A DNA stretch of 64,000 bases from Nilaparvata lugens. Lineage: Eukaryota > Arthropoda > Insecta > Hemiptera > Delphacidae. The stretch covers positions 54,090,657-54,154,656 of the forward strand of contig NC_052507.1 in assembly GCF_014356525.2 (NCBI RefSeq). The letters are read 5' to 3'. Of the stretch, positions 1 through 12,401 are shown piece by piece (the stretch's first letter is position 1; every line of letters begins with the position of its first letter). The notes under the pieces were generated by a model, which searched no databases, had not been told where the DNA came from, and saw nothing but the letters and a program-made list of their open reading frames with translations. Position numbers and translations under genes: made by a program.

Positions 1-165
1 CTGTTCTTCCAAGGATGAATTATCCTTTTAATGTCCTTCAGAGAGTTTTTCCAGGGATGAGACCTAGTGCAATCGAATCTTTATATTATAAACCTACTAT
101 GTTCTGAATTTCGTTTGAATCGTTAGAGTCGTCTACGAGATCCGGTGAAATACAAACATATAAAC
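1..165 (-). repeat. Dispersed repeat family R1, copy truncated by the window edge
   Basis: The reverse complement of this stretch matches 7295-7500 and 33885-34150. All three share a 'gaacatagtaggttt' core, an upstream block of the type 'ctctaacgatt..acgaaatt', and a downstream block 'ggtctcatcc'. No coding frame is evident. It is probably a non-autonomous transposon or satellite-like dispersed repeat, and its true end lies outside the window. Confidence 0.7.
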
Positions 166-185
166 ATTACTAGAACATCTCCATA

Positions 186-1614
186 TAGTCCGGGCGCAAA
201 TGTCATTCCGTGGTCATTTTTGAGTAACAGCCATGGAAGATGTCTCAATTTCTTCGTGAGGTCTAGCGTTTGAAGAGAGTTTAAAGTTATATTCACCATA
301 GTAAAAGTTGGTGGAATTGAGTAAATCTTTCGGATATCGTAGTATGATTATTTTGGAGCTTGCTGAGGGCTGAATTGATCCGATATCCTCGGAATTATCA
401 GAATTACAGACGATTTCTTGAAAATCGACATATTTTTGCCGGCATCTTGTTTTTTTCATGATGACAAACATTTTTGAGATTGTCATCATGGATAATCTCT
501 TTCTCCACATCATTATAAAGAGATTGATACCATTCCCAAGTCTGTACCTTCAAGGAGTCATGATGTACACGGGTTTCTAATTGTTGGGATTGGCATTTGG
601 TGGAAAAAGCGTGTTTTCCGCTGCAAACAGTACTTTTTACTCTTTTTCCGATGACGCTCCAGCCGTAAAATATGGACTTACAGCCTCCAATCAGATGTCA
701 TTTTGAAGCTTTGGGAATATTCTACAACCCTGTGCCAATAATACCAGTTTTTGTTCACTGCGAATACATATACAGAGTGGAAAGTGAAATATTGTCCCCG
801 AAAAATGTATGTTTCAAGTTTTTGAAGTTGAATCAATAATGGAAAGAGTGGTCGAAATTGGATGATCCTCTAGAACATCATTGTTTGGTTAATTCTAAAC
901 ACTTTGGTGGTAGAACCAATCCGATATCTGTCACAATAACTGAATAACAAGCAATATAGAAATGTCTGTCAATAATGACCGCCATATTGGATTTTAAATG
1001 ATGTCGAATATTTTCGTTGTTTCCATCATCAATATTCTTATTTGTCTTGTTGTAACGAAGAGATTGGGACTATTTGCAAGTCTCTATCTTAAAGTAGTCA
1101 TGTCTCATAAGAAAAATTGTCTTATGAGACAAAAATCTTATTCCTTGACGTATAGCGCATAAAGATATATCGTTTCAAAGTTGAAATAATGCTCAAAATT
1201 TCATAGTTTTAAAATTTCTCTGTATCTTATGCACAAAAAAGTTATAATATAATGAAATTTGAACAAATCTATAAAAAATGTTTTTTTAGGCTTTTGAAGG
1301 TTATAACTACTAAAAAGATATGCGTTTTAGAGGGAACTCTTATGAGACAAAAATTGTATAGGAAGATTTTTGAAATATTTTCGTCTAGAAAAACGGTTGA
1401 ATATCTTGAACGGTTATTGAAATACAAGCGATATAGCAAAACCCTGAAAATTTTGGCGGCCATCTTGTTTCTGAGGTGTTTGCCTGTGATTTCGACTTAT
1501 CATCATCACGATCCTTATTATGCTAGACCTAACGAGGAATGTGAGACATCTTCCATGGCTGTTACTCATAAATGACTACGAAGTGCCTTATTCATGACAT
1601 TTGCGCCCGGACTA
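186..1614. mobile_element. 1.43-kb non-autonomous DNA element with ~85-bp terminal inverted repeats
   Basis: The left end TAGTCCGGGCGCAAATGTCA is exactly inverted at the right end (finishing 1614). The inverted match continues imperfectly for about 85 bp, including 'cagccatggaagatgtctca' on the left. Flanks suggest a TA or ATA target duplication, but it is too short to be sure. The interior also has a direct repeat ('aagagattg...aagtct...agtcatg' at about 520-565 and 1055-1100) and a small palindrome around 1110-1130. The two short open frames in it run through the inverted repeats and are not protein-like, so no transposase is encoded. Superfamily unassigned. Confidence 0.75.
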
Positions 1615-1683
1615 ATAGATATAAGTTTGAAAAATAGATAAAGTGAAGTAGACTAGTTGAATGATGATGAGGTGCAGGAGACG

Positions 1684-1791
1684 AAAAGAGAAGAAGAAGA
1701 AGAAGAAGAAGAAGAAGAAGAAGAAGAAGAAGAAGAAGAAGAAGAAGAAGAAGAAGAAGAAGAAGAAGAAGAAGAAGAAGAAGAAGAGAAG

Positions 1792-1822
<31 letters not shown>

Positions 1823-1848
1823 GGAAGAAGAAGAAGAAAAAGAATGAA
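1684..1848. repeat. (GAA)n microsatellite
   Basis: About 160 bp of almost uninterrupted GAA/AAG triplets. It creates spurious poly-Glu, poly-Lys and poly-Arg frames that are not genes. Confidence 0.97.
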
Positions 1849-2000
1849 TCGGAAATGCTCTTTGAATAATTGCAGAAAAATTATGGACTATTTTTCACAT
1901 CCATCCTGCTCTCTCTCATAGTAAGTTAGACAGTGAGTTATGAGATCTAGGGATTTAAAGTGGGAGTCATTTCAAATAGTCAGGCTTCCTCACAAATATT

Positions 2001-2053
2001 ACCAATGCTTGCCGTTCGAACAATGCTGGCATTGTGAAGTGAATTTCACACTA
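2001..2053 (-). mobile_element. Partial copy of the 98-bp hairpin MITE family M1
   Basis: Retains one arm: 'gcttgccgttcgaacaatgc' followed by 'gtgaagtgaatttcacacta', matching the arm of the better copies (for example 10092-10189). The other arm is missing. Confidence 0.55.
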
Positions 2054-3729
2054 CGGATCTAGACTCTCCACTACATGATGCTGCGGTGGGGTGCTTGTGA
2101 TGAAAAGCTATGGAGCGTTCTGGCCCTCCCAAATCCGAAAATAAGTGGAAGATTACTAGAAAATGTCTCCATTTGAACATTTGCCAACTGGTGTAAGCAG
2201 AAGTACTGGGCTTATAACCTCTTACTGCAATGAATCCTATATTTTCACCAATGTATGAGAGGAGATTCAGTCAATTATAGAGCTATAATATTTTTGTAGG
2301 ACACTTCCGAACAAGAGTACTGAGTACAGGAGAAATGAGTTCAGTTCCTAGTATAGCAAAAATAAAAAATTCACCATTCTTCACCAGAGAAAATGTGAGG
2401 ACTGGGGAGATTTTGTCATTAAAAAGTTCTAAAAAGTGTGTTTGTCTTTTCGGTCTCAAAACTTTATAGTTTTTTCAAAGTATTGATCTTTCCAACTATT
2501 TGTAATTAATTTAATTCAATTTGAAAGTATTTTTTAATTAAAAAATAATTTTTGTGTGTTTTGAATTGTAAATTGAGTGTGTAATTGAAGAATTTTGAAG
2601 TGACACATAACCTAGCTACATATTAGGACTGTTGTATAAATTAGAATTGGAACCGTTTCGGGCGTAAGCCTGTGGTATTTTACTGTCATTTGTTTAATTC
2701 AGAATGATCAAATAAATGAATAAACTATAAGATTTTTGAAATTTGTCCTTGCTACAAACCTAGATTGCTTTATCATAGGTTCAAGTTTTTGTTAATGAAT
2801 TTTATTGGTATCATGTTTACCACGTTGTTATCCCTCAACACTTCTATCCTTCAATTTGTTACTAGTGAATGATTCTGAATACTATGTTTGTTTTGTGAAA
2901 ACCGACATTGCTGTGACGTTTTAATAAATCGCTAATTGTGGGAATGGCTTGTCCATACCAATGGTATACGTTCATCTTGAGTGGTGAATGTCTGCCAATC
3001 ATCTACCGCTTGCTTTTACCAATATATTTTGCTGCTATGCTCTTTAGTATGAGTTTAACTAGATATTGGTATCGGGTATCGCAACCGGTATCTCGTTATT
3101 CTAATAAATTTGTGGTTGTGACGTCTCACTCCAAGACGTTTCAATCAGAATATTCCATAAATAATCACTCAATACCGAATGGAACTACTGTATCTTCCAA
3201 TTGTTCAATATCTCATTATTGAAAGTCTAGTGGTTGAGAATCGTATTAATTAGGACGAGATTTTCAGCAGCAGTATCGATATTCAAATAAACTGTGTCCT
3301 TGAAGATATACCGATATCATCTCAGCGACTTTCCAAAATGAAGCAGTAAACCAACAAACCATCAACTCTTCTAAATCCTCAAGTTATGCCATGATACACC
3401 AGAGCTACAGTAATTGTCAATTATAATTGACTGCTACATACTATTGAATGCAAGGTCACAGACAGAATCGTCCAGCTGCACATAATTCGATCGCTTTCAA
3501 CTTCAACAGACAGTTTCACCAAACACTGCTGAGCTGTGCAATATTGAATTTCGACGCGGTTATAACATACAGTTCATTAACATATATAGGTTCCATACTA
3601 TAATATTCATATATACACATATAAAAGGATATGATATAGCAAACATATATGCGGCTAAGATATTCATACGAGTGTGAGCGTTCTCGGAAATGTCATGCTT
3701 GCATAATTTTGAAATTCCATTCAGGGGAT

Positions 3730-4035
3730 CAGGTGTGAGAGGGTTTGAAAAGTGTTCATCGGAGAAGGGTTCGATTTAGAGGAGGTGTGTGAGGAGGAAA
3801 GAGAAGAGAGATTGAGAAAGAAAACGAATGTGTTAGAAAAGGTATTTAGAGATGGCTGGTGCCAAGCTCATAGAAGAAGGGTTCAGAAAAGTGTGTGAAG
3901 ATGGAAAGAGAAGAGAAATTTGAAGGAAGAGAGAGTGAATTGAATAAGTATGAGGAGGAAGGGAGGGAGTTATGGGGGAGGAAATAGAATGTGTGAAAGG
4001 AGAAGGGAAGAGAAATTGAAAGGAGACAAGAGTAG
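3730..4035. repeat. Purine-rich low-complexity tract
   Basis: The plus strand is dominated by G and A, with repeated 'ggaaagagaagagaa'-type words. Not protein coding. Confidence 0.7.
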
Positions 4036-5984
4036 TCTGATCAACAGTGCTGAATTTCGTGTGGGAGTCGAATACTGGAATCACGATTGGAAATAAGGTT
4101 TGTTCTTTGAAAACGTCATAGAAATCTGCTCAATGTTCTGGAAGCTGCTGTGAAATTTACTTCAGTCTGTCAGCATTCCAAATCTAGAAAATTAATGCTT
4201 TTCATTCGTCCAATAATGACATGGTGAAGGGAACCTCACTACAGATTATTCATATGTGTAGCTTTCAGCTGAGCTTAAAACTGGAAGTGGGAGGAGAATT
4301 TTTTGAAGTGCAACAGAATATTATTATATGTGGGAATTGACTGTCGATTTTGATTTGCCATATCTTATTTCAATCTTTTTGAAGATGATGAACTGGAAAA
4401 ATATCAATATATCGATAATATATTGATATATATTGCTGGAATATATTGATTCTCTACTTTATTTTTCCTGAGAAACAAGGACGCGTATATAGTATTCATA
4501 CCATTATTTGCGTCACAATAACCAAAACTTCTGTATTGTTGAAAAACTATGTAGGAAAATCCCTAAAATACAATAATTGTTTTCAAAACATATTTTTGCA
4601 TAACCAAGTTGTGGTAAAGAACTTGAGTGAGCTAAGAGAAAATTGACAAGAGGTCCCATAATACCACTAAAGTTCAATCATCGATTGGGATTGAAAAATT
4701 GTAGTTCTTGATGAATATTTTGAAGAATTATGAAAACTATTTATATTGAAGAAGGGCGATGGTTTTTGTTCTTGATCATTTCATTATCCCCGCATAAGTG
4801 AATATACATGTAGTGAGAGAATTATACAGCAAAAACATAGCTTTCAGTAAAACTCTAGAAAACCACTGAAACCTCTAAGCTCCAAAACTGTAAAATAGTA
4901 TCGACAGTAGAAGCAAAAACTTACGGAGACTGCATTGATAATCTTGTAATCTTTTAATTTACTTGACAATAAGACACATCAATAAGCAGGTATCTAAGGT
5001 GTGGAGATATCTTTCCTATTGTCCTCTCTCCCAAGGTCTCTCATCTAATTAAAAACCTTTCAAAAGCAATCAAACTTGGAACTCCAAGTGATGGACGTCC
5101 TAAAACAGATAAGATTTTAAATTTTTCGATTATTTGCTGTATGCTAAACAGTAATCAATCTCTCTGTTGGTCAATGGTCACAATTCAGTGACTTCTTGCT
5201 CGGTGAAGTGATTTGTTATGGGATGTACCATGCTAATTACATGTTTAACTACTGCAAGGTACTTATAGTCTTCCGTTCTCTTAACCTCAATGCATTCGAT
5301 TAATACAACACGAATAAAGCAGTGCTGATTGTTGAGATCACATTCATATCTGTAAATTCTTGTTCATAAATTTGTTCAGATTCCTAATTATTCTAATATA
5401 ATAATGAAATTATGACTCTATGATGTTAAGTCTAGTACTTCAAAGCAGTCACTCGAATAATGTTTTTATATTCATATTCCAGATCGAAGACCTTTTATGT
5501 ATCAGATTCTTTAATCTTTAATCTCTTTATGTATCAAATTCATTCCTATTGAATTCCTCAACTGAACTCAATTCACAAGCCTCTGAATTCTTCAATAGTA
5601 GCATATTCTATATTTATAGACTCAATTTTTATCAGAAAAAAATTAACAAAAATATGTACTAGGCAAAACTCATCTAGTTTCTTTGTCATCTTTCTACTCT
5701 CATGTTTCTATCCTCCAAAATTCAGAAATAGAATTTTTTCTGAGTATTCGTGCTGCTTCTCAGTGAATATGTTGTACATGTAATATATATTACAATGTCC
5801 ACAGTTTTGCAAACTCTATTACAACATGTTGTAATATTCCAATCCTATCATTTTTACTTTCCTTGCACTACTACCATAGGTAAGGAAAGTATTGCTTTCC
5901 AAAAAAAATTAAGGTACCCCAATTTCAAGTTTTCTATACGTTTCAAAGTCCCCTGAGTCCAAAAACATGATTTTTGGGTGTTGG

Positions 5985-6048
5985 TCTGTGTGTGTGTGTG
6001 TTTGTATGTGTGTGTGTGTATGTGTGTATGTGTGTATGTGTGTACACG
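5985..6048. repeat. (GT)n/(TATG)n microsatellite
   Basis: Alternating gtgtgtgt and tatgtgtg units inside the 5856-7160 element. Confidence 0.9.
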
Positions 6049-6159
6049 ATAACTCCTTTCCTAATTAACCGATTCACTTGAAATTTTAAACTCAAGGTCC
6101 TAAAACCATGAGGACCCGACAGTAAGAAATTCAAAAAAATTCAATTCAAGATGGCGGAA

Positions 6160-6870
6160 AAAATGGCGGATAATTACTCAAAAACCATGTTTTTCACATT
6201 TTTGGCGGATAATTACTCAAAAACCATGTTTTTCACGATTTTCTCAAAAACGGCTCTAACGATTTTCTTCAAATCCATACCATGGATAGCTATCTATAAG
6301 TCCTATAGGATAAACTGACATGAGTCTCATCTCTGGGAAAATTGCAAGAGCTTCGTAATATTCTTGAGAAAAATGGCGGATAATTACTCAAAAACCATGT
6401 TTTTCACGGTTTTCTCGAAAACGGCTCTAACGATTTTCTTCAAATTTATACCATATATAGCTATTTATAACCCCTATCAACTGACATAAGTCTCATTTCT
6501 GGAAAAATTCCAGGAGCTCCGTAATATTCTTGAGAGAAATGGCGGATAATTTCTAAAAATACATGTTTTTCACGGTTTTCTCGAAAACGGCTCCAACGAT
6601 TTCCTTTAAATTTTTACCATGGATAGCTATTTATAAGCCCTATCAACTGACATGAGTCTCATTCCTGGGAAAATTGCAGGAGCTCTGTAATATTCTTGAG
6701 AAAAATGGCGGATAGTTACTAAAAAACCATGTTTTTCACGATTTTCTCAAAAATGACTCGACCGATTTATTTCAAATTCATACCCTCTATACTCATTTAT
6801 CAGCTCTATCATCTGGCATGAGTCTTTTTCCTGGGAAACTAATGGGGTCCACCTCATCCTTGAGAAATGG
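6160..6870. repeat. Tandem array of ~170-bp units
   Basis: The word 'atggcggata' recurs at about 6163, 6203, 6373, 6539 and 6714, giving spacings near 166-175 bp after a short first unit. Units are diverged by point changes, so the array is not freshly expanded. Confidence 0.85.
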
Positions 6871-7294
6871 ACTTTGTAAACTCCCTCTCGTGCATGAGAT
6901 AGGTAGGTAGAGCAGTTTATAAAGAGAACACATAGTCGAGATATTTCATCTGTAGAACAGCTGTTTTGACGACTTTTAAAAAATCATCGAATTCCACAAT
7001 ATCTACACAAAGAAAGAAGTACTCTGAAAACAATTATATATGCACATCTACAGTAGTCTGATCGTAGTTTCAAATAAGTTGCCGCCAATCGTCATTATGT
7101 TATTCCCCTAAATTATTCTCGTTTAAGAATGAGGCTTACAGTTCAATGAGCAAGGAAAGTTGTGTGAGTGTACCACACCAGATTTTTATTCCATACAAAA
7201 AACATGGAATAATGTGCTGCTTGTCCCATGACAAGATGTGGTGTTAACAAGTTGTAATGGCTCAAATATGTATCTCGATAATATCCTATACTAT

Positions 7295-7510
7295 TAAACG
7301 AACGATTTCTGTTCATATGTTTATATGTTCAGATTATTAGATGTTTGTATTTCACCGAATCTCGAAAACGGCTCTAATGATTCTCACGAAATTTAGAACA
7401 TAGTAGGTTTATAATATAAAACTTCGATTGCACTTCTAGGTCTCATCCTTAGAAAAAGAGCTGATAATAATTATTTCGTCGTCTGTTGATGATGGAAGTG
7501 AGTGAGCGAG
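7295..7510 (+). repeat. Dispersed repeat family R1, copy 2
   Basis: Homologous to 33885-34150 and to the reverse complement of 1-165. Shared blocks are 'aacggctctaa', 'acgaaattt', 'gaacatagtaggttt' and 'ggtctcatcc'. Confidence 0.75.
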
Positions 7511-7583
7511 TTCATGTGTGTGGTACTGTGTCAAAATTATAACTCAGCTGTTGAACTTTTGTAATCATTCAATCAGGTACTTA

Positions 7584-7720
7584 GTGCCGGTTGCAAAAAA
7601 ACCGGGTTATCTTCAATCCTGATTAATTCCAGTAGATCCATCTTTTTGAAATGGTCTTCTCTAATCTGGTTCACGTGAAATTAATCAGGATTAAAGTTTT
7701 GGCTTTTGTGCATCCGGGCC
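7584..7720. mobile_element. MITE family M2, copy 1
   Basis: Inverted-repeat element. The left arm begins 'gtgccggttgca' and the right arm ends 'ttttgtgcatccgggcc'. The arms pair through 'cctgattaattcc' and 'gaaattaatcagga'. Related copies are at 22627-22777 and 47496-47817. Confidence 0.65.
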
Positions 7721-8186
7721 TTTGTGAGGGAAATTTTTGCATTCCTCTGGGAATTAATCTCAATTCACTGTGATTAGATAGAGCATTTCTGTATGAACTA
7801 TGAATGTTATTATAATTTCTTCTTCCGTAATAAATTTATTATGCTTTTGTACTCCAGAGCGAAGCTCGGTCCTCGATATTGTTCCAGCGCATCTTTGCAA
7901 TCAGCTGTTCTAGTTGTTTCTCTAGATAGCTGATAAGTTATCAAACTTCTACCATAGATTAGCTGTACTGAAAACCTGTTTTCATGACCCTGAATACGGG
8001 TCGAGCTGATAAGGGCCGATTCCTCAATAAAGTTGAACTGAAATTCTAGCTCAAGCCATCAGGCATCAGATGACTTAATTGAAATACACTCTAATAAATA
8101 ATGCAGTCAAACATTGATTTAACGGATTAAACAGTTGAAACAAATTTGAAGTAAGTGACCCTGAGTTATGCAGCAAACCCCTCAGA

Positions 8187-9413
8187 TTATCATCATCATC
8201 ATCATCCACGGCTCTACAATTCAAAACGGATCTTGGCCTCCTCCAGCAATCGCCTCCATTCTACTCTGTCCATGGCAGCTCGTCTCCAATGTCTTACACC
8301 AAGCCTCCTTGCATCTTCAGTGACTGAGTCCATCCATCTCAGTCTTGGTCGACCAGGCGTCTTCTTCCTTCCATGTTGTAATTCATGATTATTTCAGGCG
8401 GATATGAGTCATCAGCTCTTTCAACATGACCTGCCCACTTGAGTCTCCCTACTCTGATAATAGCCAGTGCATTGGTGTGGCGGTTCATACAGATCCCTAT
8501 TCTTTCTTCTGTGCCACACTCCATTAATTTGCACACCACCAAAAATTCGGCGTAGAATCTTTCGTTCGAAAATGTTGATCATATTCTCATCCAGTTTTGT
8601 TAGGGTCCATGCCTCACTGGCATAGGTTAGCACAGGCAGAATCAGTGAGCGGTAGATTCTTATCTTTGTTTCTCGGCTCAAATTCCTTGATCTGAAGTAT
8701 TTGGCTGAACCGAAGTATGACCTACTTGCAAGTAGGATTCTTCGCCTGATCTCATGTGTTGTTTCATTATTTGAGTTTACTGAAGACCCAAGGTAGACGA
8801 ACTCATCAACCACCTCCAAACCACAATTAGCTATCAGGTCAGACTGAGCAGCATTCAATCTATGAGCATTGGACCTTGATGAGACCATGATCTTTGTTTT
8901 CTGCTTGTTTACAATCAGTCCCATACTATTTTTGCTGCCCCTCTCATGCTATTATATGCCTCCATCATATAGGGGACTGAACTGGCTGCATTGTCAATGT
9001 CGTCAGCATAAGCCAGTAATCGAATTGTCTTATTGAGCAGGATTCCTCTAGTGTCAATTTTGGAGTCTCGTATTACTTTCTCCAATGCCACATTAAAAAG
9101 CAGACATGCTAAAGCATCACCCTGTCTAGGACCATTGTGAGACTGAAATGGATCCGATAGAAGATTCTGTACTCTTACCTGGCATTGGACTGCACTCATA
9201 GTCATTTTAACAAGCCTTATAAGTTTATGAGCTATTTCAAGCTCATACATGGCATCATACAGTTTCTGCCTTTTTTACACTGATATGTGCAGCCTTAAAA
9301 TCCACAAACATATGGAAAGAGTTGACATTGTTCTCCAACATCTTCTCCATTAGAAGTCGCAAGCAGAATATTTGGTCCACTGTGGATCTTCCTGCACGAA
9401 ACCCTGCCTAGTA
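8187..9413 (-). pseudogene. Decayed non-LTR retrotransposon (LINE, RTE-like), 3' half of the reverse transcriptase ORF
   Basis: Reverse-transcriptase remnants run on the minus strand from about 9413 to a stop at 8214-8216. Visible are an 'AGFRAGRSTVDQIF' block (about 9355-9415), 'GPRQGDALACLLFNVALE', the catalytic 'YADD' box followed by ID, and the post-RT region 'VYLGSSVNSNNETTHEIRRR' and 'LTYASEAWTL'. The tail after the domain reads 'RLKWAGHVERADD', ending '[13 protein letters not shown]'-like. The frame is split over at least three reading frames with stops and a deletion near 9250, so it is dead. No endonuclease is present, meaning a 5' truncation. The 3' end carries a (CAT)n tract at 8189-8205, typical of RTE-like tails. 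Clade assignment is tentative. Confidence 0.88.
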
Positions 9414-10091
9414 GTTTCCTATTTTCCCATCAGTATGAGGTTTCAGTTTCCCTCAGATAATACTTCGTGTAAATCTTCTTCAGACTTGGAGGAATTTGCG
9501 GCGCAGAGAAATGGAGGGAGATCAGCCAATTGCAGTGATGGTTTGAGTCATAGGTGGAAACGTAGTGTCAATTTGTCGAATAGAGTCAATCGAGACTGTG
9601 ATTGCAGTGAGGAAACTAACATTAGCGTTTAGAGAGTTTAACATTAGCGCTTGAATACTCATTGGAAATTAGAGAACGCTGGCCGATACACAACGGTAAC
9701 ATAGCAGCCGTTGTATCCCTGCCGCCTTTTACCCATCTCAAGTCGGAAGTTAATTTAAACGAACTATAGTTGCACGGAAACCAGGTCTAAACGCAAGCTA
9801 TACATAAACACTGTATGCACAATGTGATGGACTCCACAACTAACTGTTTCACAATCCATCAACGCCCTCAGAGGAAGCAGCAGATCATCAATTATGGGGT
9901 TCTGGGGCTGTAAGGGGGTTCAGTGATGGTCGGGGGTGGTTTAGAGTGGGTTAGGGGGAAGTGGTACATGACCATCCCATTCAGGCGGCTCTACATACAA
10001 TGATAAAGAAAGGATATCATGACACACACTTATCATGACAATGCTTTGACACTAGAGGGCTGCTTATGTCAAGGAGAAAGATCTTCCAAGT

Positions 10092-10189
10092 TATAGTGAG
10101 ATTCACCTTAAACTGACAGCATTGGTTGAATGGGAAGCGTTCATTATATTCATTATGGATGCTGTCAGTTTGAAGTGATTTTCACTATA
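10092..10189 (+). mobile_element. MITE family M1, intact 98-bp hairpin copy
   Basis: Begins TATAGTGAGATTCACCTTAA and ends with the inverted counterpart 'gaagtgattttcactata'. The arms pair through 'ctgacagcat' and 'atgctgtcag', with a short central loop containing 'ggttgaatgggaagc'. This is the clearest member of a family present about a dozen times in the window. It is far too short to code for a protein. Superfamily unassigned; a TA target is possible because the ends are TATA. Confidence 0.85.
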
Positions 10190-10423
10190 CATAAGGGAGG
10201 AAAGGATGTATTGATAAGAGGCTTCACAAGACGTGGATGGATTTGAAAGATGACCGTTGCAGAGTGGCTTAGTTATACGGTTTCCTCGATGGGGATTATC
10301 GAAAATGAGCGGGAACTTAAAAATAGGTAGAAATTGTTAGATTGCTGAGAAGAGGTTTACTATAGTAATTTTTTATCACATATTCTTGAAGAACAGTAAT
10401 TAAATCATAATATCATAGAGAAA

Positions 10424-10525
10424 TAATAGCATAAGTAACAATAATATAACATAATAGTAACACAATAGCATAAGTAACAATATAACATAATAGTAACATA
10501 ATAGCATAAGTAACAATAGCTTATG
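10424..10525. repeat. AT-rich tandem repeat of ~40 bp
   Basis: About 2.5 copies of a unit containing 'atagcataagtaacaat' and 'ataacataatagtaaca'. The array ends in a small palindrome 'caatagcttatgctattg'. Confidence 0.85.
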
Positions 10526-11198
10526 CTATTGTTTATCTATTATAATATACAATTAATATGAATTATTGATATTGATTGTTTTGTTCAACATAATGTAATT
10601 GTAATTATTTCATCATTGTTTTCATCTGATAGGCTACCGTAACAGAATGAAATGTATTTTCTCTTATGTTATAATTAATTATGCTAGGTCTATTTATAGA
10701 GCAGAGGGACATTTGGGTATTTCTATTTGTTTTATTAGGAGTAGTACACGCCACTCGGGCTTATGCCTAAGGTTTTCTACTTTTATTTTACCTTTTTATC
10801 CTTTTTCTTCATTACTCGTATTTTGTATTGTGCTTGTTTGTGAAATAAATGAATGATTGATTGATTTATATGGTAACTATTTTTTTGAAGGCATGTATGC
10901 CTAATTGTTCAAAGTTGATATATTTTAAAGTGGATCAAAGTACAAAAATAAAGGTACGATAATCTTTCCTTCATCCAAACTCAATAGATCAACTAGCAAA
11001 CAATAGTTTTGATAATGTACTTATTGTATAAATGAATAAAGAATATGAAACAAGCTATAATGGATAACAAACCTTGCCAAAACTCATGAAACCACTATAC
11101 CTTTAGAATCCATTTATCTTCCATCTAAATTATTATAACCATCATTTAATTCATTCATGTTCTCAATCATCTGCTAACACAAAAGAAACTACTGTATC

Positions 11199-11293
11199 AT
11201 AGTAATATTCACTGCTATCAGTACTCCTCATAAACAACATAAATGCTTCCCGTTCAAACAATACTGACTGTTTGAAGTGAGTCCAACTATCAC
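11199..11293 (-). mobile_element. MITE family M1, inverted orientation
   Basis: Shows 'gcttcccgttcaaa', the reverse complement of the family loop, then 'gactgtttgaagtgagtcc'. The left arm is diverged ('tagtaatattcactgctatc'). Confidence 0.65.
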
Positions 11294-12371
11294 TTTTTAG
11301 CGATTTTCCCATTAGAGAATGTTGAATCCCTTTTTGTAAGCGATAATTTTCACCAGAAAACGAACATGCTCTGGCAGACAGCAATTGACTGGCAATTTGA
11401 CACGGTTGTACAATGGTGACTGTTCTACAACTATTACTGTACTATAGTCACTACAGTAAACTATAACTAAAGTACTTCACTATAGTTTTTATAGGTTCTA
11501 GTATTGTGGAGAAAAAACTATAACTGACATCAGGAGAACAGACATTCCGATTTTTTGGCACGGAAGCATTTCTGAAGTCAATGACACTTTCTTCCAATCA
11601 TGGTCACAGTTTTGTTGCGTGTGTGTGAGAGAGTAAGAGAGAAGAAGAGAGGGATAGAGAAAGAGAGTGAGTGAGTGTGTGGGAGCGTGAGTGAGAGAAC
11701 CGATCTTGACACTGTCCCTGAATAAAAAAAGCGTTGCAAGATTGGTTTCGTCTGATTCTCAGTTGTCACTCTCGTTGATAATAGCGGGATTGCAATGGAA
11801 TATCAAAATTGTTTTCCTCATAAAATGAATCGCAAGATTGAAAAGTGATTCTCCTCATGAAATGTGAGATGTTGAATGAAGAATGTATTGAAAGTGAGTC
11901 TGAAACGTCTGAGAAACGTGAAAGAAAAAATAGTGAGGAAGTTATAATAGAAATAAAATGTAGGGGAATGAAAGCCATATTGAATGTTGTGATGTTGAAA
12001 ATCAATACATTCTTGTATTTTATTGTATTTTCGATTCTCTAAACTGTAAGTAGTGGAGACGGCTTCCTCATGGCAATCCAGTGTGTTGAGAATATTTGAG
12101 TTCAGTAGCTACTGGTCATAAAAGTCGATACAAATCGAAGATGCATTGGATCTACTACTACAACACTACTCAAGATAACAATACATTAGAAAACAATACA
12201 TTATTCACAATACATATCTGAATATATACAATGCTTTCAAATGCATTAATACACTGTCGCGATCAAGATACAATACTTAGCTACTTATCCTTACTTCGGT
12301 AAAAATACAATTATTTTAAATATGAAGTTACCAGTGTTCGATCGAATTTGTTTATGTGATGAGAAGAAGAC

Positions 12372-12401
12372 TACAGTGAGATTCACTTCAAATTGGCAGA
12401 T
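12372..12401 (+). mobile_element. Partial M1 MITE arm
   Basis: Single arm 'acagtgagattcacttcaaa' with no matching second arm nearby. Confidence 0.5.

Larger units (their letters stand above)
1854..5855. other. Non-coding stretch, no recognised gene
   Basis: AT-rich sequence between the GAA microsatellite and the element starting at 5856. It contains the partial M1 copy at 2001-2053, a LINE-like 3' tail near 2650-2725 ('cgggcgtaagcctgtggtat' then 'aaataaatgaataaac'), a purine-rich tract at 3730-4030, and an AT palindrome 'atatatcgataatatattga' near 4405-4430. The short open frames (for example 2938-3222) show no family resemblance. Confidence 0.6.
5856..7160. mobile_element. 1.3-kb non-autonomous element with 11-bp TIRs and internal ~170-bp tandem repeats
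   Basis: Begins ACTTTCCTTGC and ends GCAAGGAAAGT, a perfect 11-bp inverted pair. Inside are a GT-rich microsatellite (about 5985-6048) and then 4-5 tandem units of roughly 166-175 bp from about 6160 to 6870. Each unit has 'atggcggata', 'ccatgtttttcac', 'aacggctctaacgattttc' and 'catgagtctcat'. There is no transposase frame. Target-site duplication is not obvious, so the exact ends are inferred from the inverted pair. Confidence 0.7.

Noticed and set aside
1657..1921. Poly-Glu and poly-Lys/Arg open frames
   Set aside because: Direct translation of the (GAA)n microsatellite; no non-repeat coding sequence.
2938..3222. 94-codon plus-strand frame
   Set aside because: Starts at a non-ATG codon, no domain, no splice signals, AT-rich composition like its surroundings.
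6160..6870. CRISPR-like array
   Set aside because: The ~170-bp units are contiguous and diverged with no unique spacers, in a eukaryotic genome.
8155..8388. 77-codon plus-strand frame with a His run
   Set aside because: Antisense of the LINE C-terminal region and its (CAT)n tail.
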